A DNA stretch of 64,000 nt from Apis mellifera (GCF_003254395.2 NC_037647.1:2520350-2584349); one strand, 5' to 3'. Positions 1 to 13,121 are shown, numbered from the stretch's first letter. Notes: a model not told the origin generated them from the sequence alone. A program made the numbers and translations.

Positions 1-1152
1 AATTGTTTATTCGAAGGGATAACACGATTTGCGAGTTGGAAAATATACACGAAGCATTTTTCTCGAATTTTGAAATTCTTTTCCTTTCGATTATCGATAT
101 TATTCATTTGTCTTTTCAACTTGCATCGTTCTATTCTTATTCTTTTTCTCTCATAGTAGCCTGTCTTTGGCACAAATTATACAAATTGTTTCCGAGAGAA
201 ATTAAAATTTGACGGGGAAAAAGTCAGATTGAAATGATTAATTCGATGTCGAGATAGCGTCATGCTTTCTCTATTCCGTTCATCAGATTTATGATCGACT
301 GATTTTTTCCCCCTTCTTAGATTTTCATTGGTTATACGTTTCGAAAGTTAAAACGATCGAATAGGTAATTGATTTGTATATTTATAACGATGCAAGTTGA
401 AAAAAGAAAAAAAAAAAAAGAAAAATAAGTATATTATTCGGGAAGAATCGTCGTAAATTTCGCCACGCCTTGAAATAAGTAATTTATGAAAAAAGTAGCC
501 GAATTTTTCGACCACACCTTGTACATCGAGCGGTAACCCACTTTATCGTCCGCTAAAGAGTGAAACGCCATTCCGTGGATAGGACTACCGTATTAATGGC
601 CTGTCGCTAATGTGCGAATATTCCATTACACGGCTTAAGGTATTTACCAACCTCTCGTTGCTTGAATTTTCATATCGTTTCACGGAGAAACTCGTGTCCC
701 AGAAGAGGATGTTGCGAGGAAGAGAGAATTGTGCGGAAGAGTGGACAGGATCTTAACGGTAGGTGAACTCTTAAGCAAAGAGAAAGAGAGGACAAATTGA
801 AATATATATATATATCTCGTTCTGTGCATCCTTCTTCGATGCTCTTCGAAAGTCTTTTGTCCCTTCTTACTTTACTTTACTTACTTCGTGGAACGAGAAT
901 GAAAAGTCTGCTTCTGAAATTCTAGTTCCAGTCGAGATGAATGATAGTTTGAAAATAGATACGATCGTTAATCCCGGATGATGCGATGTGTGAATGATGA
1001 AGGGGTGAGTTAATGGAGGAATTATACGTGGAAAGGAGTAATAAGGGATAAGGCGAGGGAAGGAAGTTTCTCATTTCGTGTACTTCTCTTTATTAATCAC
1101 TTTTTATGTTCTTTTGCCGATGCCAAAATGTATAAATAATCAATATTCAAGT
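1..1152. other. No gene seen
   Basis: AT-rich with a GC-moderate patch at 500-780 and a short (AT)n run near 800. Nothing supported; the small ORF at the edge is not protein-like. Confidence 0.5.
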
Positions 1153-1835
1153 AAGAAAAAGAGAAAAGGAAAGGGAGAAACAAAATGATTCCAACACTAG
1201 TTTGTCAACAGCTGTATAACATGTTATCTGTATAAATGTATAAGAATCGATATACAAGAAACAAAGAAAAAGAGAAAAGGAAAGGGAGAGACAAAATGAA
1301 ACACTAATTTGCTAAAACACAACAGCTGTATAAGATGTTATTTGTATAAATATATAAGAATCGATATACAAGTAAGAAAGAAAGAAAAAGAGAAAAGGAA
1401 AGGGAGAGACAAAATGAAACACTAATTTGCTACAACACAACAGCTGTATAAGATGTTATCTGTATAAATGTATAAGAATCGATATACAAGTAAAAAACAG
1501 AGAAAAAGAGAAAAGGAAAAGGAGAGACAAAATGATTCCAACACTAATTTATCAACAGCTGTATAACATGTTATCTGTATAAATGTATAAGAATCGATAT
1601 ACAAGAAACAAAGAAAAAGAGAAAAGGAAAGGGAGAGACAAAATGAAACACTAATTTGCTAAAACACAACAGCTGTATAAGATGTTATCTGTATAAATGT
1701 ATAAGAATCGATATACAAGTAAAAAACAGAGAAAAAGAGATATACAATATCGATATACAAATAAGAAAGAAAGAAAAAGAGAAAAGGAAAGGGAGAGATA
1801 AAATGAAACACTAGTTTGTTCGATAATATCTATAT
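1153..1835. repeat. Minisatellite with two unit types (111 and 118 bp)
   Basis: The anchor GAGAAAAGGAAA recurs at 1161, 1272, 1390, 1508, 1619 and 1779. Each unit contains CAGCTGTATAA, a TTATCTGTATAAATG-type stretch and GAATCGATATACAAG. Spacings are 111, 118, 118, 111, then 160 with an insertion. The last copy is partial. Confidence 0.9.
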
Positions 1836-2900
1836 AATTAAATAATTGGTAACAAAATTCGAGTACTGCATTCAGGACTTCTTCTCCTGGAAAAAAGAAT
1901 CAACACCCTTTTATCGGCTTTTCCTTCCACAAAGGAAAGGAAAAAAGAGAAAAAAAAACCTCGCCTCGCGGTGCATGCAGAAAGCGCGAGCGCGTACATC
2001 AGAAAGGGAAGTTTGTTTCCTCGCGGAAAGAAGACCTCCCCCCCTCGCCATTAACATGGAGGGGGAGAGAAAAACGACGTTTACGAAAACGCTCGCACCG
2101 CGACGACAAACGCGGCGAAAAGCGTGGAAATTCCTTCCGCGAAAGGAAAGTGCGAAACACACGAACACGGTGTCCCGCGTTCACTCCACCCGCGGGTACT
2201 CCATATTTATACCATTACCACACCCTCCTCCCTCTCCTCCCTCCTCCTCCTCCACGAGTACACTGATTTTCCACCCTTCTCGCGGGCGCAGACGGATCAC
2301 GCGCGAGCGTTTCGCGCTCTTAATCCGCGCGCACGCACCCGAACGAACGAACGAACGAACGAACGAAGGAAGGAAGGAAGGAACGAGACGGAAGGGGTCG
2401 CGATGGAATACGCGTTCCCCACTAATTGCTAAATGCTAATGTACGCATACGCTTTGCCGACGCCTACTTTCACCACAGCCTGAGGACATTATTCGCGACT
2501 GAGTTCCCCGATCGGCGGCGGAATCGCACGCGGAAATCGCGGGGATGGCTCGTCATCCACTTTCGACGGTGGTTGGCGTGTCGCGCGCCCGGGGACCGAC
2601 ACGACGGATGCGCGATCGGAATTTGCATTTTCATCCCCCTTCCGATCCCCACAGCCGAGGATTAATCATTCCGGATCGCTACTCGCTGATTTATGAAAAT
2701 GGGGGGGAAGCGGAGGGAGGATGAGGGATCGCGTGTCCTCTCTCTCCGCTCCTCCTTGCCCCTCTTCGTTCTGGGGGATGTTTATCGCGATATCGAGGTT
2801 GTGGGGGGCTGGCTTTTGTCGGTGCTCGCGTGACGTCGAATGGCCCCGATGGGGGTTTTCGGGTGATTGCTGTGGACGATCGTAACAATTTTCGACCGAT
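1836..2900. other. CpG-rich block, no supported gene
   Basis: Strongly GC- and CpG-rich against the surroundings, with a (TCC)n stretch near 2221-2255 and a tetranucleotide run (CGAA then GGAA) at about 2338-2385. ORFs on both strands are Arg/Pro-rich shadows. Could be a promoter or enhancer of a gene outside the window. Confidence 0.4.
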
Positions 2901-5900
2901 TCTTATTCCGACGTGTCTAGTTTCGTTGAATTTTTATCTCGCATTGTATATTTTGATGTTGGTCACTTTTTGAAAAAAGAATATAAATACGATCTAGGTG
3001 CGATATAAGACAATGAATGGATTGGAGAGAGAGGTTAATTTTTTAAATGAATATTTAATAACGTGTAGGTGATATAAGGAACGTATGTATACTCAGATTA
3101 TTTTCTCTGACTTGATTTAGATTAATTAATATTTCGTCGCTGTGTAAATTTATTTACTTGGAGTTTAGAATTTTTTCCGTGGAAAAGGAATGCCGAGAAT
3201 TTTATAATACAATAAACACGCCGCGATATATGATCCCACAAAGTAGTCGAGGAGTTTCACACACAACTTTTCGTTTCGATATAAAACGCGCGAGAAACGG
3301 GCGTGTCTGTTGATCAACAGACACACGATTCGTTCCTCCGGTGAGAAGTCGCAGTAGCCCTGTACGACTTCCGGCCGCGAAGAGGCATCCGAGAATTAAG
3401 GTGAATTTTTCGAAGAAGAGGGAACGGACGATTAACCCGAGGGGTTGGAGATTATCTCGCGGTTGAATTTTCCCAGCCCGGGGATGTATCTCGAATCTCT
3501 TCATCCCGGGTTAACCTCGACGAGACATTTCGTTCGAAAAGAAAAAGGAAAGGAGAGAGAAAAAAAAGGAGAAAAACGAAGAGATTAAAACGATTCGACC
3601 CGGCCAACCTTTTTATCGTATCAACGTTTCCTGCACAACCTCGGCGATGACCCGTCGAGAATAACATCCCCCAGAATTGCAACTTGTTATATTACGGCTA
3701 ATTACCGGATTCGAGTTAATTATAACAAGGAATTTTTTCTTTTCCAAAATTGCTGATAATTTTCATAGGATCCTTTGTCGTTTCATCGATTATTGTTATA
3801 TATGTAGAATGAAGTGAGAAAATTTAATATATTACGAATTTATTTTACGAAGATAGAAAGATAGGACGAAATTATAAACAGGTGGTTGTAATTTCGTTAT
3901 TTTGTCGCGAAGAATGTGAGAATATGTGATAAAAATATAAAGTATGTTTCAAGTTAAAGAAATTTAATAAATTCATTAAATTTGGAATTTTGAAAATATA
4001 AAATACTGGAGAGGGTATGCTCAATCTCAAGAATATTTCGTCGTTACAAAAATTACAAAAATCTCTATCCAGTAATTGGAATAAAGGAAATCCAACGAAA
4101 CGAGTAATAAACATAACGCAAGTAACCGTGGATAACATTATTACAAAAAACGTATTACAATAAACCTAAAAAAGAGAAAGAATATCGCGATGATATTTTA
4201 CACATTTTAGAAACTTTAATTTAATTTGTCGCGCGAATTGCATTTAAATTCACCCGATAACTCGTAAAGACGACAGGCAAGATTACGATCCTTTCATCGC
4301 GACGAGGCGGTAACCAACCAACCTCCATAGATTTGTTTGTCGAGGCCACAATGTAATATCTTATATGCACATCCGCTTCGATAAACACGCTATATACAGG
4401 GTGTTTCCGGTTTCACCCGGCAAACTTTGGGAGCGCGTATCGAGCCGCCCGAAATGAAACAGGAAGTTCGTGTAAACACGCGCCTCCGCGATCGCTTTAA
4501 CTTCTCTCTTCTTCTTCTTCTTCTTCGGATACACCTCGGATATTACAAACCTCGAGTTCTCAACCGGCGAGAATTTCACGCTGTAAAAAATTTCCCTCGA
4601 AAAATCGCACCTCCACCGATTATTTTCACATTCCCATTCGAAATCCCTCTTCCCCGTCTGCTTCCTCATTAACCATAATTACCATCTTTAAACCACCTGA
4701 AAGAACCCCTTCCCTATCTTATTTACAACAAACCGCAACCGTCAACCCGGTCAATCTTTCTATCTCCACCATTCATATCGTTAACCACGCGACGTTCAAG
4801 CATCTCGTACAGAAGAAGTTTCATTAAAAGGCATCGTGGCGGAGATATATATATAAAGTGCGTGCCCTACGGTTGGTTCAGCTCCAGTTCAACTCGTTTC
4901 AGGATGCGCGATTCAGCGACGGCCACGCGGTGTAATTACATGGAACGTCAAGGCCGAAGGGGCCTTAACGCGTTAAAGACAAGATCGTGGGCCGCGATAC
5001 CGGGAATCGAATGAATTAACATTCGAGCACGAATGATTCGGAGCGTGTTACCGGTGGCCGCACACGCGGCACCCATTTATAAATAGAGACACGCGTTCCA
5101 GCCCTCCACGATCTTTGAAAACCGATTCGGATCTGGATCGTGTCGCGGTATATCCATCGCGGCTCGCTTTCAAACAAACATGGATCCACCCTTGGAAATA
5201 GGGATGGGATCGTGGGATGTGGATTCGTGAATTGAAATTATGAAAATTCGTGGAATATTATATTAGTGGTGTATATTTTATATAAGGAGATTTATGGTAT
5301 GTTAATGTTGAGTAACGTAGAATTGAATATTTGTTTGGATTGACAGTTTATTTCGAGTTCGTTCGCTAAATATTGCGCGCGAATACATCTCTTGAAATGA
5401 ATTTTTAATTGGGAAGAGAGTTATCTGGATATTTCTATTTCAAGTATTGAACTACAAAATTCAATACATCTAGAATGGTAACGGATATTTTCTTTTAAAA
5501 AAAAGGATAAACCAAACTGCATAATAATCCAATTATTTTACATATAAATGTGAAGAACGAGGCATCATCCGCATGAATAATAATCTCATCTCTGCTAACG
5601 TGGGCAAAGTTTCTCCAAGTCGAGGCTCGATATAATAATTCAAACGCTTTCTACGTAAAGATACAAAGAAGAGGAATGAATGTACCACGAATGCTCGTCT
5701 GTATAAACGAGATTGCTTCAAGTTCAAAACCAGCTTAATAATTCAATCACCTCGGTGTATAACCGTCGAAACAACATCCGTATGAATACTGATCGAGTCT
5801 CGCCACCGTGAAGCGAAACTTTTTTTCCCCTTTCCTTTTCCTTTTTAATCGGAATTGGATTCGAGAACTTCGTAAAATTAATCCCCTCATTCTTGTTGAA

Positions 5901-8900
5901 AAATCATCGCAGCTCGGTATGCGTATAATGTGTTTCGTAACGAGGATGCAGCTCTCTCTCTCTCTCGGCTCGAGTCACGGGAAGCCATTAACGCCAATTG
6001 TGGTTTCATTAATTTTCATCCTTGCTTTCGCTGGCTGAAGGTGACGGCCGGGAATCCCGGAGAATTGAGAACCCGTTCCCCTGGGCCTCACGTGGACCTG
6101 GTTGGTTCACGCAAGGTCGACGGTCTGAATGTGTATGCACGGCTTTTTTGCTTCGGGTGTTGCCTCGTGCTGGTGGTGGATTGATGCATTGGGTGCTGGG
6201 CGGACCCAAGCAGCTCGCTTTGCGCTTGGGTGGCTTCACGTTTAAACACAAGAGTTTAATTGGGTTGTGAAATATACACACTTCGTGAAGATTGGCGAGG
6301 AACGAGGATACAGCGAAGTTATATGGAGAGGAAGTAGGTGGTGAGGACATTTCTCGAGATTCGTCGAGGAAGGATTATATTATGTTAATTATTTTTAATA
6401 CATTTTTTTTCCTTTTTCTCTTAAATAACTTATAATGTTTTCATGATGAAGAATTTGATTTCTTTTCTCAGTGATATTTTAATTTTTCATAAACAGATAT
6501 ATTCTTGTTAAGTACATTTACTCTTAAAAAGATTGATTCTTTGAACACACATACATGAAAGTCCAGATCATTTTGAAAAAGAGGAGTAATAGAAACAGAA
6601 GAAAGTAACTTCGATCACTGGATCCTGGAAAACCAATACCGCTCCCAATCATTATTAATTTACACACTTCGATTCAAATCCAAATAGCAAACAAGATACT
6701 CGTGAATTATAATGGACACTTGGTACCTCATAATTGCCGCATAATTAATAACGAATATAAAAGAGAGAGAGAGAAAGAGGAAACAGTAAAGAGCGAGCAT
6801 AAAAATGCTCGATATTCTCGTCCATTCTGGCCTCTTCTCGCTAACCTTTGGGCCTCGTCGATGTCGGCATCGCGATCGTGAAGGCGACGTGGAAGTGTTG
6901 CCAGGGGAGGTACGTGTCTGGCGATATGGAAATAATTACCGGGGCGAGGCACGAATTAATTAAGAGATACGTAAGTAGCGTATATTGCGCACGAGATGCA
7001 ATTACGTCGTCTTTGAGTCCCGCAGCCAACGCCCCGGTTCCAGATATATATATATATATACATATAAAATGAAGTGCAACCAGGATAAGCTTTGACACCG
7101 TTCGAGACGTGAAATGAAGCTGGAATATCCAGCGTTTATCGACTTCTTATCGGGTTAGACGACGATGGCCATCGATAGTCAGGAAATTGTCGCGGTTGTT
7201 AACGGAGGAAGTCGAACGGATTGGGGAAGGAGAGTTGAAGAAAGAGAGAGAGAGAGAGAAAGGGGTAAAGCTTAATTGCTTGCGACTCGGACGAATTCGG
7301 ATGATTGATGGTTTCGTGGATTGTCGCGTGGATTAGATGGATGGTGTTTCAAGGCTGCCAAAGACGCGAGTAACACGTAGGGTCTGATGTAAAAGGCTTG
7401 ACCAGCTTTGTGCAGTGTAATTGAACGGTGGGTTGTATTGTATTGTAGTGTTTAATATCTTTTTTATGGATGGGAATTGTAATTTTGTCGAGGGATAGTG
7501 ACTGATTAAATACGTATATTAAAATTAGATTCGTTGATATACGTACATATATTTGTTTTATATGCATATTTGTTTTATGTGTGTGTATATCACTGAAAAA
7601 TTTGATATCGATGCATAGATAAAATTGTTTTATATTGCAACGTGTATTGCAGTTTTTTAATCAACGAAAAAATTTGTTTCGTCGATTATTACATTTTTTA
7701 AGTTAATTTTATAATATTGCGATAAAAATATTTGCACAAAACGGATTATTTTGTTTTAATTCTTATATTCTTATAATCCGAGGTTCTTATGTTTACATTA
7801 TTACGAGTTTCGATAATCGTAGTATAATGTTATGGGTTACATAAACGACGGGACAAGAAATAATAACATCGATTGTCATTGATAACCAAAGTCGATTTAA
7901 TCGTGTTTCGAACACAGAGCGGAGCAGACGTGTTTTGCTTCGCGCTCGAATATTGTATACGTTTAATAAATTAATTATTTTTGCGTGAATATATATAATT
8001 TATAAATAAATTAGTTATTATAATTATTGTAAAAATTATACTAGCAGGATACAATATCAAATTTTTATAATAATTATAATAAAGTGAAAGTATTATTATT
8101 TTATCGAATTATTGTATAAATTCAACGTGCAAATATTTTTTTTAATTATAATTTTATTATTTATTAATTAGAAAATACACATCATCAATAGTTGTAGATA
8201 ATTTTGAACGATAGTACATTTGAAAAAGCAAGGGAGGAGAAAAAGAAGGATTATCAATTACAATTTTACGAGGCTTTTTTTAGATTTTAGATAGATTTTT
8301 TTATGGTCAATCAGGGATATTAGGATTATATTATTAATCGTGGTGATTTCATTAGAGTAATATTTATTTTTAGAATTTGATTGATTTCGTGAAAATTGAA
8401 TCGATTCGCTCGTAGGATGACTTTTTTATCAATGTTGAAATTGTTTGAGTGGTCGAGTTGATAATGAAGAGAGATGGTCTTGTTTCTGTACAGTGTTTTC
8501 GCAATGTTGGGATGAGGCTGTTCTCTTGGGAAACTTTGATGAAAGTTTTTCTCTTCTTTTTGTGAAAGTTTCTCTTGGCATTCATAGCGAAACGACTCGG
8601 GATATTAAAATTCTTGGGATTAATATTTTTACAAAGCTTTTGTAAATTGTATTTAATATATATTTATTTGCCATTTCGTATACATATCTGTAATTAAATT
8701 TAATTTTGCAAAATTAAACCAATCTTTTATCATTAGATAGGATTCGTTCAACTTGTGATATAACATTCTTTTTATTATTATGTATGTAAGATTCGGTTTA
8801 TTCATATAAAAAAAATGAAATTTAATATCATAGAGAAAAATTTAAGTGAAAAAAAAAAGAAAACATTTTGAATTTGTCAAAGAACTCGAATAAATAAAAG

Positions 8901-10358
8901 AAAAATAATTCGTGTCAATATAAATTACGAATCTTACATACATTTATCAAGAGAATCTATTTATGTTTTAAAGTTACACAGATTACAAATTGTTATTAGA
9001 AATTGTTCGTACTTTTTTATTTCATTTTTGTCCATTTATCTCGATGATAAATATTTGTCGAATAAACGGCGTCGCATAATTATTTCCGTGAATGAAAAAA
9101 AAATTCTCAAAATACGTCAAAACGATTTCTCAAGATATCTTTATTTAATAATTGCCAAGAAAACAATTTGAATCGCACTTTCTCACCCTCGTTGCTTCCT
9201 AACCTTGGCTGCCATCTATTATCATTTCTCGGAATTTCTATGCACTCTCTTTATCTTTTATTCTTTGCATACTCTTGCATTTTTCCTTCTTTCATTTTTT
9301 GAAAAAAATTTTTGTATTATAAAGATTTCCAATGGCAGAAGAGCAACAGCGAGATAAGATAGATTCAACGCTAACTAATAAGAATGTAATAATAAAACGC
9401 ATTTAAATTAGATCATCGACTTTTATCATCCTCGTGTTTTGTCCTCGTTTATTCGTGGAACAGAGACAGCCGCTCAAATATCTCGCTTATTTATTCAATA
9501 CCACTTATTTACAATAATACATTATTAAATATATGTAACATCATTCATAACTAACAAAATTATACATCCTCTTCGCGCGCAACAATTTATTTGGAACGGT
9601 TCCAATTGGATAGATAAACGATTCGAAAGTCATCTTACGGGTCTTCTATTATCACAATTAATCGAAATCACGTCACATTCCGTTGGCCACACCTTCGACC
9701 ACTCCGTGGTGAACGGAGAAACATGTCACGGTGTGCAATGTAATATTTACATTTCAATTAGAATCAATTAGAATCTTAATCATCGTCTTGGAACAGAGTG
9801 GTAGAGTGATCGGCACAGAATTTAGCAGAATTTAACAGAATTCCGGGTATATTTTTCTTCAATGGCGAGATATCTTTCCCGGTCGGTCTATCGAGATGAA
9901 ATTTAGTGGGTGTCGTATAGAGACATATTTTAAAAGTTTATGGATTTATGGAAGGATATAAACAGATTTTATCTTTGTATTTTTTTTTTAAACAGTTTAA
10001 AATTTTCGATTTTTTTAATAATGTTTATATTTTCGTTTATACGTCATCGTATCTTCGTTTCATTTAGTTTCTTATTCTTTCTAACATCGAAAATCTTAAT
10101 GCACACAAGAAAATATTTAAACAAGAGAAAGATAACTTATTTTAGATTAGATTGTGTATAGAGTAACATGCTCGTTTATCTTCAGTTTAGTTTATTTGAG
10201 AATTATGACGAAATTTATCGAAATATATATATATTTATTCGGTTAAAATAAATAATAATTGATTAATATACATTAACAGTGATACGAGCAGTCGAATTGC
10301 ATAATTAGAAAAGCAGAATTTTTGCATATAGTTTCAATTCATCGTGGAATTAATTAGA
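2901..10358. other. Gene-poor stretch with scattered CpG-rich patches
   Basis: No ORF here resembles a protein. GC-richer patches at 3.2-3.7, 4.25-5.2, 5.75-6.35 and 6.8-7.4 kb may be conserved regulatory DNA. 7.4-10.35 kb is plain AT-rich sequence. Confidence 0.5.
4852..4880 (+). promoter_or_regulatory. Possible TATA + initiator core promoter
   Basis: TATAAA at 4852-4857 and the A of GGTTCAGC at 4880 are 28 bases apart, the usual spacing. The downstream sequence is GC-rich; the first ATG (4940) opens only 24 codons to TGA at 5012-5014. No gene follows within reach that I can identify, so a non-coding RNA or a distant exon would be needed. Confidence 0.3.
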
Positions 10359-10731
10359 TTAATTAATCTCGATAAAATTTTTCTCATTTTTATCCCATAT
10401 CCTCTGAGCTCCATAAATTTTGACAATCTGTTCCACACTTTCTCCCATGTTCACACCCACCAGTTTTGTCTCGATGGGCTGACTCGTATCGTTCACGATC
10501 GAGAGCCCTAAATAATCAAAAGTATTCCACAGTCAAGAGCAAGACGTCTTGTTTTCCGGACGTGAGGTGCCAAAATTTGTCCGCCTCCACTCTTCCTCTG
10601 GCTGATGGACGATCACAAATATGTAAATAGTTCCTGAAATACACGACACATCGGTTTCAAAATATAGCGATCACATTATCGCATTATCGTTTACCTTTGT
10701 GGTGTCCATGCTCGATGATGTTTGGCGTGTC
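10359..10731 (-). pseudogene. Unrecognised coding-like fragment with one apparent frameshift
   Basis: Two pieces look like exons on the minus strand. 10695-10731 is flanked by gcaacag and gtaaac. 10359-10633 follows an atttcag acceptor and ends in TAA. In the second piece one frame reads open for 38 codons (NYLHICDRPSARGRVEADKF onward, ending TVEYF) and meets TGA. Dropping one T from the four-T run at 10518-10521 lets it continue as DYLGLSIVNDTSQPIETKLV and on for about 52 codons to the TAA. Codon use is GC-rich against an AT-rich setting, as in the real exons nearby. I do not recognise the family. It could be a decayed gene copy, a real gene with a sequence error, or chance. Confidence 0.35.
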
Positions 10732-11712
10732 CTGTTGCAACGAAAAAGGAAACGATAAACGGAACGATAATTCATTAATTATTCGACACAATACGTGCAC
10801 GATACATTGGCCGTTCGATGTAAGAATCGACAACGAAGGAAGAAAAGAATCTCTGTAATGGCACGTTTCCAACAAACGGGACACATTTGACGATGCACTG
10901 TTATATGTCGTATCGTTTGACACGTAGTCGGGTAGGCGATACGATCGATCGAATTAAACGATTTTCGTGTACCTTCTTCTTTATTGTATTATATCGCCTA
11001 GTAACAGTAATATTTTATTCCTTTTCTTTTCTCTTTGGACCGTTTTAATACTGTTCGTGATATTTATTGCGAATAGAATGTATCGTGTTCGATAAATGTA
11101 ATATCTCTTCAAAAAACGAGGCGTTGAATGTTCTCTCGTCACACTCTTTACTTAACAACAAGTTCCCTTCATAGAGATTCACCTTCGACGAATATTTTAT
11201 TCTTCTCGAAAATAATTCATCCGATTTTTACGCGAATCCAAGTAAATTCTGGTTCTACCGCCAGATAACTTTGCGTTAAATTAGTACTAAACTCTACGCT
11301 ACAATCTCTAGCGATCATTTTCAAATATTCCATTCCATTCCGTGGTATTCGATTTCGAAAGAAAAATATCGAAAACAACATCTACTCTATATCTTTCTTC
11401 GGAGAATATCTCCAATAGCCCCCCTCCCCGAATTCAAAATAAACCGTAAAGCGATCACGTTCGATCCCTGAAATACACGGTATCGAAGCTCGTCGATATC
11501 GTGTAATATCAATCACCTATTCCCCAACGTGACCAAATTTCTCCAACTATTCCTCCGGCTACGTAGCCAGGAACACGGCGCGTATACCGTGGCCAAACCA
11601 GGACACGATGTACAGTGTCACGTCCCATCCGCAATCCGCGCCAGCGTTCGACAACAACTGCCCATCCTCCCAACCTGCAGTGTCACGCGAAACCGAAATC
11701 AAACATCGATCC
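10732..11712 (-). other. meng-po 3' UTR / downstream flank
   Basis: Sequence after the stop is GC-moderate to about 11.5 kb, then AT-rich. Minus-strand AATAAA words (TTTATT on plus) occur near 11.19 kb and 10.98 kb and are possible polyadenylation signals. The true end of the transcript cannot be fixed from sequence alone. Confidence 0.35.
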
Positions 11713-13121
11713 TCAATTACTAACAGATCTGTTCTCGCTCTCCATCGAGCCCCGTCGGCCGATCCTGTCCCTCAGAATCGCCCCTTGCGCGATCCCATAA
11801 TGCTCGAACGGATCCTTGCCATAGTAAACGACGCCCTCCTCGACCCTGTGGCCCCCCTTGTGCTTGGGCGGCGTGCACGTCCTCGCAGGGGTGGCGGTCG
11901 GGCTGTTCTTAGGCGTGAGCACGTTGCTAGGCGTGGAGGAAGGGCTGTTGGAATTCGCGCCAGGATTGTTGTCCCCGCCCGCCACCTGACCGTTGATGCC
12001 TTGCATCGCGTTGAAGCTCTGCACGACGAGGTGAGAGGCGGCCGACAACGCGAGCGGAGGATTCATCGCGATGGATCTCTCGTTTCTGCCACCAATCGCG
12101 CTCGATTGATTCTCCACTCGAGCCAGGATCGACGCGTTTTCTACTCGAGACATCGATTGCGCCGCGGATCGATGCTCGACTATCGGGGCCGCGCTCTCGC
12201 CTCGAGCCACCGACGATTGGCCGTTAGTTACCGGCATCGCTGACCTCTCCACAGGTCGGCCGAGCCCCGTCTTCGACCTGTCCGGTTGCTGCGCGGAGTT
12301 GGCCAGCACCGCGGCCGACTGGCTTCTCCTGGCCGACGACTCCGATCCTCCGCTTCCGTTCACCAGTTCCGGAAACGGGGCGGTTTGCGATCGATGCTTC
12401 CTACTCGGCAACTGTGGATTTTTCGACGAGCTTGCGTTATCCGGGATGGCGGCTCGAGGATCCTGGAAATTATCCAGTTGAGGGACGGTTTCTTGGGAAT
12501 TAGGTTTGAAACCGTTCCCTCCGCTGTTGGTTAGAATGGATTCGTCTTGAACGTTCAGACTCGTGATCGTTTGACCGTTCACCAATGATTTCTGATCTTC
12601 CACATCGGTTTTTAGGGGAGACGTGGTATCGTTCGTCGTTCCATTCTTGAGAAGTGCCAAATTGGGATCTCCGTTTGGGAAACTGGCGAATCTGGCTATG
12701 GTTTCTCGTTCCTCGGCTACTTGAGGGGCGAACGGGATCTTTCGTTCGGTAGGCTGTCTTTTGACAGGCTGTCTTTTCCTGGCCGAAGAATCGTGTGTAC
12801 GATTCTTGTGCCTCCTCGTCTCGTTCCTGACAATTGGACGAGTTTCGGGGAAATGTCTCCCCTTCATCGAGCTAGGCTCTTCGTCCTCGTCCTCGTACAC
12901 GACGCGAATATCCTCGTTTAGATCCGACTCGTCCTCCTCGTACTCCTCGACTATAGCGCTCGCTTGAATCCATTCCCTGATCCGATCCTTCTTCTTCGCT
13001 CTGTCCACCGTTGTCTCGATCCCGTACGTGGTCAGGGTGTGAAGCAGTTGGTTCTTCTCCTCGAGAGAGCTGTGGAAACTGTACATCGAGGGACACAGCT
13101 CGTCCCTTTCGTCGGCGCCAC
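11713..13121 (-). CDS. meng-po: meng-po coding exon 6 (long C-terminal tail)
   Basis: Residues 307-775 and the TGA stop. Acceptor acacag before GTGGCGCC. The tail is low in hydrophobic residues, has a Glu/Asp cluster near 365-389 and Ser/Asn/Pro-rich stretches, and is probably disordered. Several opposite-strand ORFs overlap it and are shadows of its GC-rich codons. Confidence 0.9.

Noticed and set aside
1846..2439. 197-codon plus-strand ORF in the CpG-rich block
   Set aside because: The protein is Arg/Lys/Ser/Pro-rich simple sequence made by tandem GAAC/GGAA and TCC repeats; other frames and the opposite strand are equally open.
6009..6350. 113-codon minus ORF in a CpG-rich patch
   Set aside because: Low-complexity Ser/Pro/Arg sequence with an overlapping plus ORF and no splice or family evidence.
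6565..6590. Similarity to bantam miRNA (AGATCATTTTGAAA)
   Set aside because: Only a 14-base core matches and no hairpin arm is present nearby.
11450..11480. CGTTCGATCCCTGAAAT resembling a tRNA T-loop
   Set aside because: No acceptor stem, D-loop or anticodon arm could be placed around it.
11608..12243. 211-codon plus-strand ORF
   Set aside because: It lies wholly antisense to the last meng-po exon, whose minus-strand frame joins a kinase domain by correct splicing; the plus ORF is Arg-rich and has no gene context.
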